This document shows positions 8,253-16,798 of a DNA stretch of 64,000 nt, piece by piece. How positions within the stretch are numbered: the first letter of the stretch is position 1; each line of letters opens with the position of its first letter. This stretch comes from Prosthecobacter fusiformis (GTDB taxonomy: Bacteria > Verrucomicrobiota > Verrucomicrobiia > Verrucomicrobiales > Verrucomicrobiaceae). The position numbers and the translations under genes were made by a program. The DNA lies in the NCBI RefSeq assembly GCF_004364345.1, contig NZ_SOCA01000004.1, positions 62,001 to 126,000 of the forward strand. Reading direction: 5' to 3'. The notes beneath the pieces are model-generated. The model saw nothing but the letters and a program-made list of their open reading frames with translations. It was not told the DNA's origin and made no database searches.

Positions 8253-9827
8253 ATGACCATCTCACTTATCATGTTCATCGGCTTCGTGGCTCTCACGTTG
8301 CTGATCACTTTTTGGGCCGCTAAGCGCAACACCGGTGCCAGCGCCTACTTTGCGGCAGGCCGCAGCATCACTGGCTGGCAAAACGGCCTCGCCGTGGCTG
8401 GCGATTATATGAGTGCCGCCTCCTTCCTGGGGATTTCCGGGATGATCTGTTTCTACGGATACGATGGCTTTATGTATTCCGTCGGCTTCCTGGTGGCTTA
8501 CATCACGGTACTGCTCATCGTGGCAGAGCCACTGCGTAATGCGGGCAAGTATACGATGGCTGACTTGCTGGCTTATCGCCTTTCGCCTCGCCCTGTGCGC
8601 GCCATGGCCTCCCTGAGTACGCTCACCGTTTCCACCTTTTACATGATCGCGCAGATGGTCGGTGCGGGGGTGATCATTGAGCGTCTTATCGGGCTCCCAT
8701 TCGCTCCTGCCGTCATTGGCGTGGGGGTGCTAATGCTGGTTTATGTGGTCTTTGGCGGCATGCTTGCCACCACGTGGGTGCAGATCATCAAAGCGCTGCT
8801 GCTCATGGCAGGTGCCATCCTGCTGAGCTATCTTGTACTTCAGTATCACGACTTCAGTCTGGCAGGCTTCTTCGATGCGGTGTCCAAGGCTGATTACGCT
8901 GGCACGGCGGAGCCGAAGAACCTTCTGGAACCCGGTCTTAAATTTGGCGTTGCTGTTGCTGGTCCATGGGGGCCGCTGGATCTGGTCTCCCTGGGTCTTG
9001 GTCTGGTACTTGGCACGGCCGGTCTGCCACATATCCTGGTGCGTTTTTACACCGTGCCGGATGCGAAGACAGCACGCTCCAGCGTTGTCTGGGCCATGGC
9101 CATCATCGGTGTGTTTTACATCATGACGACTTTCTTCGGCTTTGGTGCAGCCACCATCCTGAAAAAAGCCCTCATCGTCACCGAAACTGGTGCTAACAAT
9201 CCTAACATGGTGGCTCCTATCCTGGCCCAGGTGCTGGGAGGTGAGCTGTTCTTTGCCTTCATCAGCGCGGTCGCCTTTGCCACGATTTTGGCAGTCGTTG
9301 CTGGCCTGACCATGAGCGCATCCGCTTCATTCGCGCATGATTTCTACTCGAACGTCATCCATCACGGCAAAGAAAACCGCCCTGGTGCCGAGGTCAAAGT
9401 CGCCCGCATCACGGCCTTTGTGGTAGGAGCGGTCAGCATCGCCATCGCCATCTTCTTGGGACCCGGAGTGAATGCCGCTTTCCTTGTCGGGCTGGCCTTC
9501 GCTGTGGCCGCCAGCGCCAACCTGCCAGTGATCATTTTCAGTGTGTTTTGGAAGCGCTTCAACACCACTGGAGCTGTCGCCGGGCTGGTCACGGGATTGG
9601 TCTCCGCCATTGCCCTCATCCTGCTCAGCCCGAACGGCGTTTTTGGCAAAGCGGGTGCAGTTTTCCCTCTGGAGAACCCAGGCATTGTCAGTATCCCACT
9701 GGGTTTCCTGGCTGCCTATCTGGGCACTATTCTGACTCCGCGTGATCTGGAAGCTGAAGCCAAGTTCTCTGAACTGACTGTCCGCGCTCACACAGGTCTA
9801 GGCGCTGAAAAAGCCAGTAAGCATTGA
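8253..9827 (+). CDS. actP: Cation/acetate symporter ActP (sodium:solute symporter family)
   Basis: A 524-residue SSS-family permease with about 13 membrane helices, expected to import acetate or a similar short monocarboxylate with Na+. Family motifs include FAAGRSITGWQNGLAVAGDY, MSAASFLGISG, the AGKYTMADLLAYRL loop and GLPHILVRFYTVPDAKTARSS, the most ActP-specific segment. The usual DUF485 partner lies immediately upstream, and a strong hairpin terminator follows. E. coli ActP is 549 residues, so this is full length. Acetate is the likely substrate from family and context, not proven. Confidence 0.92.
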   Translation: MTISLIMFIGFVALTLLITFWAAKRNTGASAYFAAGRSITGWQNGLAVAGDYMSAASFLGISGMICFYGYDGFMYSVGFLVAYITVLLIVAEPLRNAGKYTMADLLAYRLSPRPVRAMASLSTLTVSTFYMIAQMVGAGVIIERLIGLPFAPAVIGVGVLMLVYVVFGGMLATTWVQIIKALLLMAGAILLSYLVLQYHDFSLAGFFDAVSKADYAGTAEPKNLLEPGLKFGVAVAGPWGPLDLVSLGLGLVLGTAGLPHILVRFYTVPDAKTARSSVVWAMAIIGVFYIMTTFFGFGAATILKKALIVTETGANNPNMVAPILAQVLGGELFFAFISAVAFATILAVVAGLTMSASASFAHDFYSNVIHHGKENRPGAEVKVARITAFVVGAVSIAIAIFLGPGVNAAFLVGLAFAVAASANLPVIIFSVFWKRFNTTGAVAGLVTGLVSAIALILLSPNGVFGKAGAVFPLENPGIVSIPLGFLAAYLGTILTPRDLEAEAKFSELTVRAHTGLGAEKASKH

Positions 9828-9847
9828 TCTCGCCTGCGTGAAGAATC

Positions 9848-9886
9848 AAACCGCATGTTCTGTGAATTCAGAGCATGCGGTTTTTT
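9848..9886 (+). terminator. Rho-independent terminator of the DUF485-actP unit
   Basis: AAACCGCATG and CATGCGGTTT arms surround an inner CTG/CAG pair and an AT-rich loop, and six T follow at 9881-9886. It begins 20 bases after actP. Confidence 0.85.
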
Positions 9887-9960
9887 GTGCCTCCAAGTGA
9901 AGCTGGATACCCGGTTTTTTAAGCGGGGGATAAGCAGGAGCTGGACCTGCCTGCCGACTT

Positions 9961-12636
9961 TCACTGCTGATCCAGCCCGCGTTTGATCTTGTAAGTTAGG
10001 AATAAAGCGTGAGATGGCGTGACCACCAGAGGCGGTGCACTGAGGATGGTGCGAATGCGTTCGATCTCGCCAAATGCGACGGCTTGTGCGGCTGGCAGGT
10101 AGCTGCTGCTGTTGACGATTTTAAGCAGGCGGTCCAGATACTCGCTCTGGAGGTTCTGCCTCATCGTATTGGGACCCGCCGCAGGATCTCCTGTAAAGAT
10201 GGCCGTTGTGAGAGTGCTCATCACCTGGGGAAGCAGGACTTCATTGCCGTAAAGGGCGCTGTCCAGGATGCGGCGCTGAGTATCGGTATGGGTGAAATGG
10301 TCTAACAAAGACTTCTGTAATTGGGCGATGCGTTCATGCAGCTTCGGTGCCTCGTCCTCATGGCGGAAGTCAAAGCCGCGCCGCTGCTGCTGGAGGTGGG
10401 AGATGAGATCCGGTGGCAGGCTCCACGCATCTGGACTGAATGCGTATTGGCCAATGGCGGCAAGTGCGGCCTCCTGCCGGACTTTGGGTGCTGGCACATA
10501 GGGGGTGGTCCCAGGCGCCTGGCCGACAAAGGCGCGCTCCACATAAACCCCGCCGATGTAACGGGACATCGCGACAAGAGCATTGGCGGACTCGCTGGTC
10601 AGGGTGATGTAGGCCTGGGTGAGGCTGTGCCAGCTTTCATCCTGGCGCGGCTCTTTGGTGAGAAGCTCCGCCAAGCGGGCTTTGACAAGTTCGCAACGCT
10701 GGCTGCCATAGGCGACGGGGTCCGCGCTCATGTCGTAGATCATCGCGCGTGGGTCGATGCCGCTGCCGACGCTGCGCATGTCATCCGCGTCATTGCCAAA
10801 AGCCAGCTCAGGCTGATGCGAGCGGGCGGCGATTTTCTTCAGCCGTTTCACATCCGCTTCGGGATCCTCCAGCGCCTCACTGTAGCCATACTCGATGGCC
10901 CAGTGGTCATAGGGACCGGGTTTGGTGATGTAATACTCGCCCTGCTTCACGCCCAGCGGGGCGATGTTGGCGGGCATGTAATCCATGACTGAGCCGGTGA
11001 GCCCTGTCTTTGAGGTGACCTCTTTCTGATGGATGGTGACGGCATCGTAAAGATGGCTGGCGCGGAAATTATGATTGAGTCCCAGGGTATGGCCCACCTC
11101 ATGCAGGACGAGCTTGATCAGGGCCTCGCGTGTCAGGTCCTTCATCTCCGCATCCGTGCCGCTGCGGAGACGCAGGGCAGCATTGCCAAAGAGGAGGCCC
11201 TGCTGGGCAAATTTGCTGTCCAGGCACAGATGCGGATCCCGGCTGCTGGCGGTGGTTGTTTCATCTTCGGCCGAGGCCAGGCCCAGCTCCGTGAAGAGGC
11301 GCTGGCTGCGCAGGCGGTTGGTCAGGAAACTGAATTCCAGCATGATGTCCGCCCCCAGGATCTGGCCGGTGCGGGGATTCACAAAACTGGGTCCGTAACC
11401 GCCAAAGGGCGGATTCGGTGAAGACGTCCAGCGCAGCACATTGTAGTTGATGTCACCCGCGTCCCAGGTCGCATTGTCCGACTGCTGCTTCACCACGATG
11501 GCGTCTTTAAATCCAGCCGTCTCAAAGGCCTGGTTCCAACGCAGCGTGGCCTCGCGGATCACATCACGGAGCTCCACCGGCGTGGTGTTTTCGATCCAGA
11601 AAACTATGGGCTGCACCGGCTCACTTAGCTTTGTGCCCGGCTTCTGTTTTACCAGATGCCAGCGGTGGATGACATCACGGAAAGGAGTAGACCCTGTGCT
11701 CGTCATGTCCGTCACCTGGGTGCTGAAATAGCCCACACGCGGATCATCAAACCGTGGTTTGAAGTCATTCACGGGCACGCGGATCAGGTTATGCTGCACC
11801 CGGATGCTGACATAACGCGGATCCGTGATTTCATCAGCCTTCACCTTGTCGTCATTGGACCAGGAGGGGGCGGCGTTTTCATAGACGTATTCCACGAGCA
11901 CGGCGGTATTGTCAGGGTAGCCATTGATCTTTTGCATCTTCGTCTTCGTCTCGGACAGCTTGCCCAGAACTGCCTTGTTACCCTCGCTGCCGATGGGCTT
12001 GATCATGAGCAGGCTTTCCCGCAGAAAGAGGTTGGTGGCCGAAATCAGGTAACCATTGGCATCATCCGCGACGATGGATTCGCTGGCCATCACTGCGTGG
12101 GAGGTATTGGCCTTGGCGGCACGGGAAAGCGGATTCTGCGGATCAAAATAAAACGCCGTGTTTTCCGCGATGAACTCGATCCGCTCAAAGGTGCGGGCGA
12201 TGCGGAAGATCCGTTCATCGCCATACTGCCCGCGGTTGTGCCCGGCCTGGACGACACCGTCCATGGTCTGGTTAAAGTAAATGAACTCAGGTCCCAACTG
12301 GTCCTTTTTCACATACAGATGCAGTGTGCCCTTGTCCCGGTCGAGGTAGAATTCGAACAGCCCCGTGATGTGCTGATGCCCCCGGGTGACCTCTGCCAGG
12401 GTCTTCCGTTTCGCGGTGACGGTGGGTTTGGTTCCTGTTTTTTCCTCCTTCTTTTCCGCCACGGGGGCCTTGGCTGGCTCAGGCTTCACCTCCGGCTTTT
12501 CTGGCGGCGCAGGCGGCGGTCCAGGGATGGGGCCCGGTGCTGGTTTGGGTTCCGGGGAAGGGGCCGGTTTGGGGGCTGGCTCCGCAGCGTTGAGGAAAGT
12601 CGCAAAACAGACGAGGCAGGTCAGAAGCAGGCGCAT
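9961..12636 (-). CDS. Exported zinc-dependent metalloprotease (DUF5117/DUF5118, metzincin type)
   Basis: An 891-residue exported protease. A signal peptide (MRLLLTCLVCFATFLNA) is followed by about 45 residues of Pro/Lys/Ala-rich linker, then an N-terminal domain with the DUF5118/5117 pattern (GLFEFYLDRDKGTLHLYV, NQTMDGVVQAGHNRGQYG). The zinc site is H512-E-V-G-H516-TLGLNH522-N, a metzincin HExxHxxGxxH motif, with the likely Met-turn at SVMDYMP. Such proteins are common in Bacteroidetes and the PVC group and presumably digest external protein. The gene lies 62 bases downstream of trpF and may be cotranscribed with it. Confidence 0.9.
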   Translation of the reverse strand: MRLLLTCLVCFATFLNAAEPAPKPAPSPEPKPAPGPIPGPPPAPPEKPEVKPEPAKAPVAEKKEEKTGTKPTVTAKRKTLAEVTRGHQHITGLFEFYLDRDKGTLHLYVKKDQLGPEFIYFNQTMDGVVQAGHNRGQYGDERIFRIARTFERIEFIAENTAFYFDPQNPLSRAAKANTSHAVMASESIVADDANGYLISATNLFLRESLLMIKPIGSEGNKAVLGKLSETKTKMQKINGYPDNTAVLVEYVYENAAPSWSNDDKVKADEITDPRYVSIRVQHNLIRVPVNDFKPRFDDPRVGYFSTQVTDMTSTGSTPFRDVIHRWHLVKQKPGTKLSEPVQPIVFWIENTTPVELRDVIREATLRWNQAFETAGFKDAIVVKQQSDNATWDAGDINYNVLRWTSSPNPPFGGYGPSFVNPRTGQILGADIMLEFSFLTNRLRSQRLFTELGLASAEDETTTASSRDPHLCLDSKFAQQGLLFGNAALRLRSGTDAEMKDLTREALIKLVLHEVGHTLGLNHNFRASHLYDAVTIHQKEVTSKTGLTGSVMDYMPANIAPLGVKQGEYYITKPGPYDHWAIEYGYSEALEDPEADVKRLKKIAARSHQPELAFGNDADDMRSVGSGIDPRAMIYDMSADPVAYGSQRCELVKARLAELLTKEPRQDESWHSLTQAYITLTSESANALVAMSRYIGGVYVERAFVGQAPGTTPYVPAPKVRQEAALAAIGQYAFSPDAWSLPPDLISHLQQQRRGFDFRHEDEAPKLHERIAQLQKSLLDHFTHTDTQRRILDSALYGNEVLLPQVMSTLTTAIFTGDPAAGPNTMRQNLQSEYLDRLLKIVNSSSYLPAAQAVAFGEIERIRTILSAPPLVVTPSHALFLTYKIKRGLDQQ

Positions 12637-12698
12637 GGTGACATGGAACGCGCCAGCTTCAGCATCCCTTGGATATGTCTTGCAAAATGTCGTTTGGA

Positions 12699-13349
12699 TT
12701 AAGCCAGCCGCGCTTGCTCAATGAATTCTTGAACCATCGTCAGGTCTTTGATGCCGGGGGCGGATTCGACACCGCTGGCGACGTCCACTCCGGCAGGGTG
12801 GGTTTGCAGGATGGCTTCGCGGATATTGGCAGGGGTGAGACCGCCGGAGAGGATGATTTTCTTTTCTGGAAACTGCTCCTGGGCGATGACCGCCAGCTCC
12901 CAGGGGAATGTTTCTCCCGTTCCTCCGTAGAGACCTGGATTGAAGGCATCCAGCAGAATGGTATCGCAAGGAAAGCTGCCGATTTGCTCCAGCGATTCGC
13001 GGTCACGCACTTGAAGGGCTTTGATCACGTGAGCTCCCGCGTCCAGCAGTTGCCCCACTTCAGTCGGGGACTCGTCTCCATGAAGTTGGAGAATGTGCAC
13101 CAAAGATTCCTGGATGAGCAGATCTAGCAACGGACGATCAGGATTCACCAGAACGGCGACCAGGGTGGTTTCCGCCCGGAGTTCCGGCAGCCAGAGCGAG
13201 GCTTTTTCCACGGGCAGATAGCGCTTGGATTTGGGCCAGAAATTGATGCCCAAGGCATCTGCCCCCAGGGAGATGATGTCGCGTGCCTGCTGCTCCTGGG
13301 TGATGCCACAGATTTTGATAGCGGGGTGAGTGGCAGTGTCTGGAAACAT
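12699..13349 (-). CDS. trpF: Phosphoribosylanthranilate isomerase TrpF
   Basis: A 216-residue TIM-barrel enzyme of tryptophan synthesis that converts phosphoribosylanthranilate to the enol-amino ribulose phosphate. Signature motifs are KICGIT with the catalytic Cys near residue 14, LGADALGINFWPKSKRY, LHGDES, the catalytic Asp in ILLDAF, ILSGGLTPANI and GVDVASGVES at the phosphate site. Length and order fit the family. It stands apart from other trp genes, and the next gene downstream encodes a protease. Confidence 0.95.
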   Translation of the reverse strand: MFPDTATHPAIKICGITQEQQARDIISLGADALGINFWPKSKRYLPVEKASLWLPELRAETTLVAVLVNPDRPLLDLLIQESLVHILQLHGDESPTEVGQLLDAGAHVIKALQVRDRESLEQIGSFPCDTILLDAFNPGLYGGTGETFPWELAVIAQEQFPEKKIILSGGLTPANIREAILQTHPAGVDVASGVESAPGIKDLTMVQEFIEQARLA

Positions 13350-13457
13350 GGGCGGAAAGTGCAGATGTGGCTTTAAGGCGTCAGGAATGGGATGCGATAA
13401 AGTGGGAGAGTGAGTAAAAACTTTCCTCTTTGAGAAGCAAGTTTAACGATTCTTAAG

Positions 13458-13486
13458 TTTACAATTTCCCCCAAGAGGCATAAAAC
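13458..13486 (+). promoter_or_regulatory. Sigma-70-like promoter before the exbB-like operon
   Basis: TTTACA (13458-13463, five of six to consensus), a 17-base spacer, and TAAAAC (13481-13486, four of six). It would place the transcript start about 60 bases before the exbB-like ATG. Confidence 0.5.
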
Positions 13487-13553
13487 ATGCTGAGTATGAG
13501 ATTCCTGTGCAATTTGCGCGAATCTCGTGTCAGCCTGGGCACAACGCAACGAC

Positions 13554-14249
13554 ATGACTGAACTGATTTCTAAAGGAGGACCTCTGGTATGGCTACTCAT
13601 GGCTTGCATGGGTTTTTCCATCGCCATTTTTCTTGAACGGCTCGCCTATTACCATCGAGTGAGCATGAATATCGGGGAGTTCCTGGCCGGGCTCGCCGCT
13701 CTGATCCGTAAGCGGAACTACGCTGAAGCTTTGCAGGAGGCGCTGGCTACGCGGGTGCCTGCCGGACGAGTTATTCATGCGGCTTTGCTTCGCCATCACG
13801 CTCCGCGTGAACAGCTCAAGGAAATCGTGCAGGAAGCGGGCCAGATGGAGGTCCCGCGGCTAGAACGTTACCTCGGCATCCTCAATGCCATTGCTCATGT
13901 CGGTCCTCTGGTTGGCCTACTGGGGACGGTCATCGGTCTGCTGGACAGTTTTACCAATCTCTCTTCCGCCAACGGCATTACCACACCTGCGGAGGTAGCA
14001 CGGGGTGTTTATCAAAGCCTCATTACCTCGGCGCTCGGCCTTGTGGTGGCCATTCCCGCTTATCTTTGTTATGCCTTCCTGAGCGCCCGGTCCCGCTCGA
14101 TCATGCACGACCTGGAGCGTGCAGGTGTGGAGATCGTTAACCTTATCGAGGACGCTAAAGCTACCGATAACATCGTGGAATTCCGGCAAGCCAGTGTGGA
14201 GGAGAATCATCCTCAAGTGAAAGGACGCTCGCGCGGGCAGCGTGGTTGA
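13554..14249 (+). CDS. ExbB/TolQ/MotA-family channel protein with Glu-to-Gln change in the proton path
   Basis: A 231-residue protein of the ExbB/TolQ family, which with ExbD forms the inner-membrane motor that energises TonB. Three membrane segments are visible: about residues 10-27, HVGPLVGLLGTVIGLLDSF, and SLITSALGLVVAIPAYLCYA. The Gly-rich GLLGTVIG motif and ALGLVVAIPA are conserved. At the position of the conserved membrane Glu (E176 of E. coli ExbB, in a motif like GIAEAL) this protein reads GVYQSL, with Q154 (codon CAA at 14013-14015). An in-frame GTG at 13527 is a possible earlier start. It heads a four-gene unit. Confidence 0.85.
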   Translation: MTELISKGGPLVWLLMACMGFSIAIFLERLAYYHRVSMNIGEFLAGLAALIRKRNYAEALQEALATRVPAGRVIHAALLRHHAPREQLKEIVQEAGQMEVPRLERYLGILNAIAHVGPLVGLLGTVIGLLDSFTNLSSANGITTPAEVARGVYQSLITSALGLVVAIPAYLCYAFLSARSRSIMHDLERAGVEIVNLIEDAKATDNIVEFRQASVEENHPQVKGRSRGQRG

Positions 14250-14282
14250 GTTAGAATCCTGCGGCACCCCCACCTGCCAACG

Positions 14283-14699
14283 ATGAAGCTCGAAAGCCAT
14301 CTGCCGAGGCAAAGTCCCTGGCTCTACATCACGCCGCTGCTGAATGCTATTCTGCTGCTGCTGGTGTATTTTCTGTTTAGCAGCGGTTTTGTCATCCAAT
14401 CCGGCATCACGGTAGAAAAACCCCGTTCATCCAGTCGGCTCACTGGTTTTGACCGTGCTCATATCATCACCCTCGCCCCAGGGAATGAAGTGCCCATGTA
14501 TTACGATGGCCGAAGGGTGAATTTCGATGAACTGACCCGACTTTTGGTGGAAGGGCGTGCGGGGGAAAGACGCGTCATCATTCACCATGACCGCCAGGCT
14601 CCCAGTGGACGCGTGGTGGAAGTCATCAATCTGGCCCAGGAGCTAGGCTATGAGGCTGCGCTTTCCACCACTCCATCGCCTGCGCCCCTGGCCCCATGA
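14283..14699 (+). CDS. ExbD/TolR-family protein with Asp-to-Asn change in the membrane helix
   Basis: A 138-residue ExbD-like protein: a short cytoplasmic end, one membrane helix (about residues 13-38), then a periplasmic domain of about 100 residues ending in a Pro/Ala tail. The helix reads ITPLLNAILLLLVYFLFSS and aligns with the ExbD/TolR pattern LTPLIDVVFLLLIFF. The otherwise conserved proton-carrying Asp is therefore N21 (codon AAT at 14343-14345). The periplasmic part has the expected layout (VPMYYDGRRVNFDEL, RVIIHHDRQAPSGRVVEVIN). The gene overlaps the next one by four bases, implying coupled translation. Confidence 0.82.
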   Translation: MKLESHLPRQSPWLYITPLLNAILLLLVYFLFSSGFVIQSGITVEKPRSSSRLTGFDRAHIITLAPGNEVPMYYDGRRVNFDELTRLLVEGRAGERRVIIHHDRQAPSGRVVEVINLAQELGYEAALSTTPSPAPLAP

Positions 14700-15427
14700 A
14701 GAAGGAACGCCTGCTCACCTTCGACTGGCACACGCATGACAGCAGCATCCTGCGCATGGGTTTTGCACTCCTGGTCACGCTCGGGGCTATCGTGAGCTTG
14801 TTTATCGTCTTTCGGGTGGTCACTCCAGAGTCACGGCAGGTGGATGTGCGTCCGCAACGCGTAATGCTGCTGAATCCAAGTGTGCCTGCGGAGCGTGCCC
14901 TGATCCATCTGGCCATGGACCGCAGCTTTGGCCTGCTGCCTTCGGAGTCTTCAGTCACCGGACCTCTGCAGGTGCTGAAGATGCCCGCCTTTACGCCTAG
15001 CTATGCCCGGCATGAACTGAGGCTGAAGCCGCTGCCCTCCGGTCTTGCGGCTAGCACGCATACGCGGCCTTTTGCCCTGGATATGGATGTTCTGCCGCCA
15101 TTGCCGGATCCCGTGACGACGCCCCGCGCAGCCCCCGCGCCATCCGTTTTACAAGCTGTGGTCCAGGGACCGGTGGCTGCCCGCGCACCCAAGATGCGGG
15201 CCATTAAAAACGTGCCGCTGGCAGATATGAACAGGCCGCGTTTTCAGGTGGCCGTCGGCAGCTTGGGGCAGGTGCTGCTGGCTTTGCCGCTGAATGCTTC
15301 CGAAGATGCTGCGATCAATCAAAAGCTGCATGCCGCCGTCACCCAGCTCCATTTCACACCGGCGGAAAGCGAGATCGAATGGGGGCAGGTGTCATTCGAG
15401 TGGGTAAACGGGGAGGCGGCTCCATGA
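14696..15427 (+). CDS. TonB-like single-pass membrane protein
   Basis: A 243-residue protein with a cytoplasmic end, one membrane helix near residues 19-42 (ILRMGFALLVTLGAIVSLFI), and a periplasmic region rich in Pro and Ala. The C-terminal domain (FQVAVGSLGQVLLALPLNAS, FTPAESEIEWGQVSFEW) could be a TonB-type end. Gene order after exbB and exbD and its topology suggest that it is the energy-transducing partner, but similarity to TonB is weak. The membrane helix lacks the His found in E. coli TonB. Start and stop overlap both neighbours (ATGA junctions). Confidence 0.6.
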   Translation: MKKERLLTFDWHTHDSSILRMGFALLVTLGAIVSLFIVFRVVTPESRQVDVRPQRVMLLNPSVPAERALIHLAMDRSFGLLPSESSVTGPLQVLKMPAFTPSYARHELRLKPLPSGLAASTHTRPFALDMDVLPPLPDPVTTPRAAPAPSVLQAVVQGPVAARAPKMRAIKNVPLADMNRPRFQVAVGSLGQVLLALPLNASEDAAINQKLHAAVTQLHFTPAESEIEWGQVSFEWVNGEAAP

Positions 15428-15666
15428 TCGGCATTGGTCTGGCGCAACTCATCATGCTGGTCATGCTCATCGGCGTGAGTTCTGTGTGCAGCCTTTGGTT
15501 TTATACTTTCTGGCGCGAGCGCAGAAGGGAGGTTAAGCGCCGCCGCATCGCTATCCTCTGCCGCATCTGCGGGTGTACGTACGCCATTCCTCATAAATCC
15601 CCGCACATTACGGTCTGCCCCTCCTGTGGGAGCAAGAACGAGCGCGGGGGGCTGCCACCTATTTGA
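15424..15666 (+). CDS. Small membrane protein with a C-terminal zinc ribbon
   Basis: An 80-residue protein starting at an ATG that overlaps the stop of the TonB-like gene (ATGA). One membrane helix (about residues 4-28, LAQLIMLVMLIGVSSVCSLW) is followed by a very basic stretch (RERRREVKRRR) and a zinc-ribbon pattern with two CxxC pairs, CRICG and CPSCG, separated by 15 residues. The basic stretch predicts that the ribbon is cytoplasmic. Function is unknown; tight coupling ties it to the ExbB/D unit. Confidence 0.65.
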   Translation: MIGIGLAQLIMLVMLIGVSSVCSLWFYTFWRERRREVKRRRIAILCRICGCTYAIPHKSPHITVCPSCGSKNERGGLPPI

Positions 15667-15748
15667 CCTGGAATTTGAGTTCCCAGGCAGTCTGACTAAA
15701 TCTGATCTTGCGGGAAGGGCAGGGGGGCGCATACTCCGCCCCTCCCTA

Positions 15749-16798
15749 ATGTCTCAAAAAGTCAAAGTTGCTGTCCTTGGCGCGAGCGGTTATTCCGGCA
15801 TTGAATTGCTGCGGTTGCTGCTGCGTCATCCTCACGCCACACTGGTGGCGGTAACCTCGCGAACCCTTGCTGGCAAGGCCCTGTCGGATGAGTTCCCCCG
15901 CTTTCGTCAAGTGGGTGTATCCGACACGCTGACTTTTACGGCTCCGGATGTGGCCTCCTTGAAACAGAGCGGTGCGGAAATCGCCTTTCTGGCTCTGCCC
16001 CATGGCGTGTCAGTGGAATATGCTAAGCCTCTGCTGGAAGCTGGAATCAAAGTCATCGACCTCAGTGCCGACTTCCGGCTGCGCAGTGCAGAAGTGTACA
16101 AGGAATTTTACGCTCATGAGCATCCGGCTCCTGAACTGCTGGATGAAGCTGTTTATGCCCTGCCGGAAATCCGTGCGGAGGAGATTAAAAAGGCCCGTCT
16201 TATTGCCTGCCCAGGCTGTTATCCCACCAGCATCCTGCTGCCTTTGATCCCCCTATTAAAGGCGGGTCTCCTGGCAGAAGATCCCCTGGCTGTTTCCAGC
16301 ATGAGTGGTGCCAGTGGTGCCGGCCGAAACGCCAGCATCCCGCTGCTTTTTTGTGAAGTGCAAAACAGTCTGCGCAGCTACAGCGTGCCCCAGCACCGGC
16401 ATCTGAGTGAGGTGGGCCAGGAGCTCAGCCTCGCTGCCGGGATGCCCGTGAAGCTTTCCTTCGTCCCGCATCTGGTGCCTGTGTATGCAGGCATTTGCAC
16501 CACGACCTTCGCCACACCCAAGGAAGGCGTGACGGTGGAGCAGGTGGAGGCTGTTTTGAAAGAAGCCTATGCGGACCAGCCGTTCATCCGTTTGCTGGGG
16601 AAAAACCAGTCTCCGGATACTAAACACGTGATGGGAACGAACTTTGTGGACATTGGCTGGGCGCTGGATGCACGCGCAGGCCGTCTGATTTTGATGAGTG
16701 CCGAAGATAACATCGGCAAAGGTGCCTCCAGCCAGGCAATCCAGAACATGAACCTTGTGTGCGGCTTTGATCCTGCTGCCGGACTGATGAGCGTATGA
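15749..16798 (+). CDS. argC: N-acetyl-gamma-glutamyl-phosphate reductase ArgC
   Basis: A 349-residue NADPH-dependent enzyme that reduces N-acetylglutamyl phosphate to the semialdehyde, the third step of arginine synthesis. The Rossmann motif VLGASGYSGIELLRLLLRHP is at the N-terminus. LALPHGVSVEYA and IDLSADFRL follow, then the catalytic Cys in IACPGCYPTSILLPL and the His region around QHRHLSEVGQE. The frame is open from 15626, but the family start is the ATG at 15749. The 3' end overlaps argJ by four bases. Confidence 0.96.
   Translation: MSQKVKVAVLGASGYSGIELLRLLLRHPHATLVAVTSRTLAGKALSDEFPRFRQVGVSDTLTFTAPDVASLKQSGAEIAFLALPHGVSVEYAKPLLEAGIKVIDLSADFRLRSAEVYKEFYAHEHPAPELLDEAVYALPEIRAEEIKKARLIACPGCYPTSILLPLIPLLKAGLLAEDPLAVSSMSGASGAGRNASIPLLFCEVQNSLRSYSVPQHRHLSEVGQELSLAAGMPVKLSFVPHLVPVYAGICTTTFATPKEGVTVEQVEAVLKEAYADQPFIRLLGKNQSPDTKHVMGTNFVDIGWALDARAGRLILMSAEDNIGKGASSQAIQNMNLVCGFDPAAGLMSV

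Noticed and set aside
11656-12702. A 348-codon open frame on the plus strand
   Set aside because: It lies opposite the metalloprotease gene, has no recognisable motif and reads as low-complexity Arg/Gly at its end.
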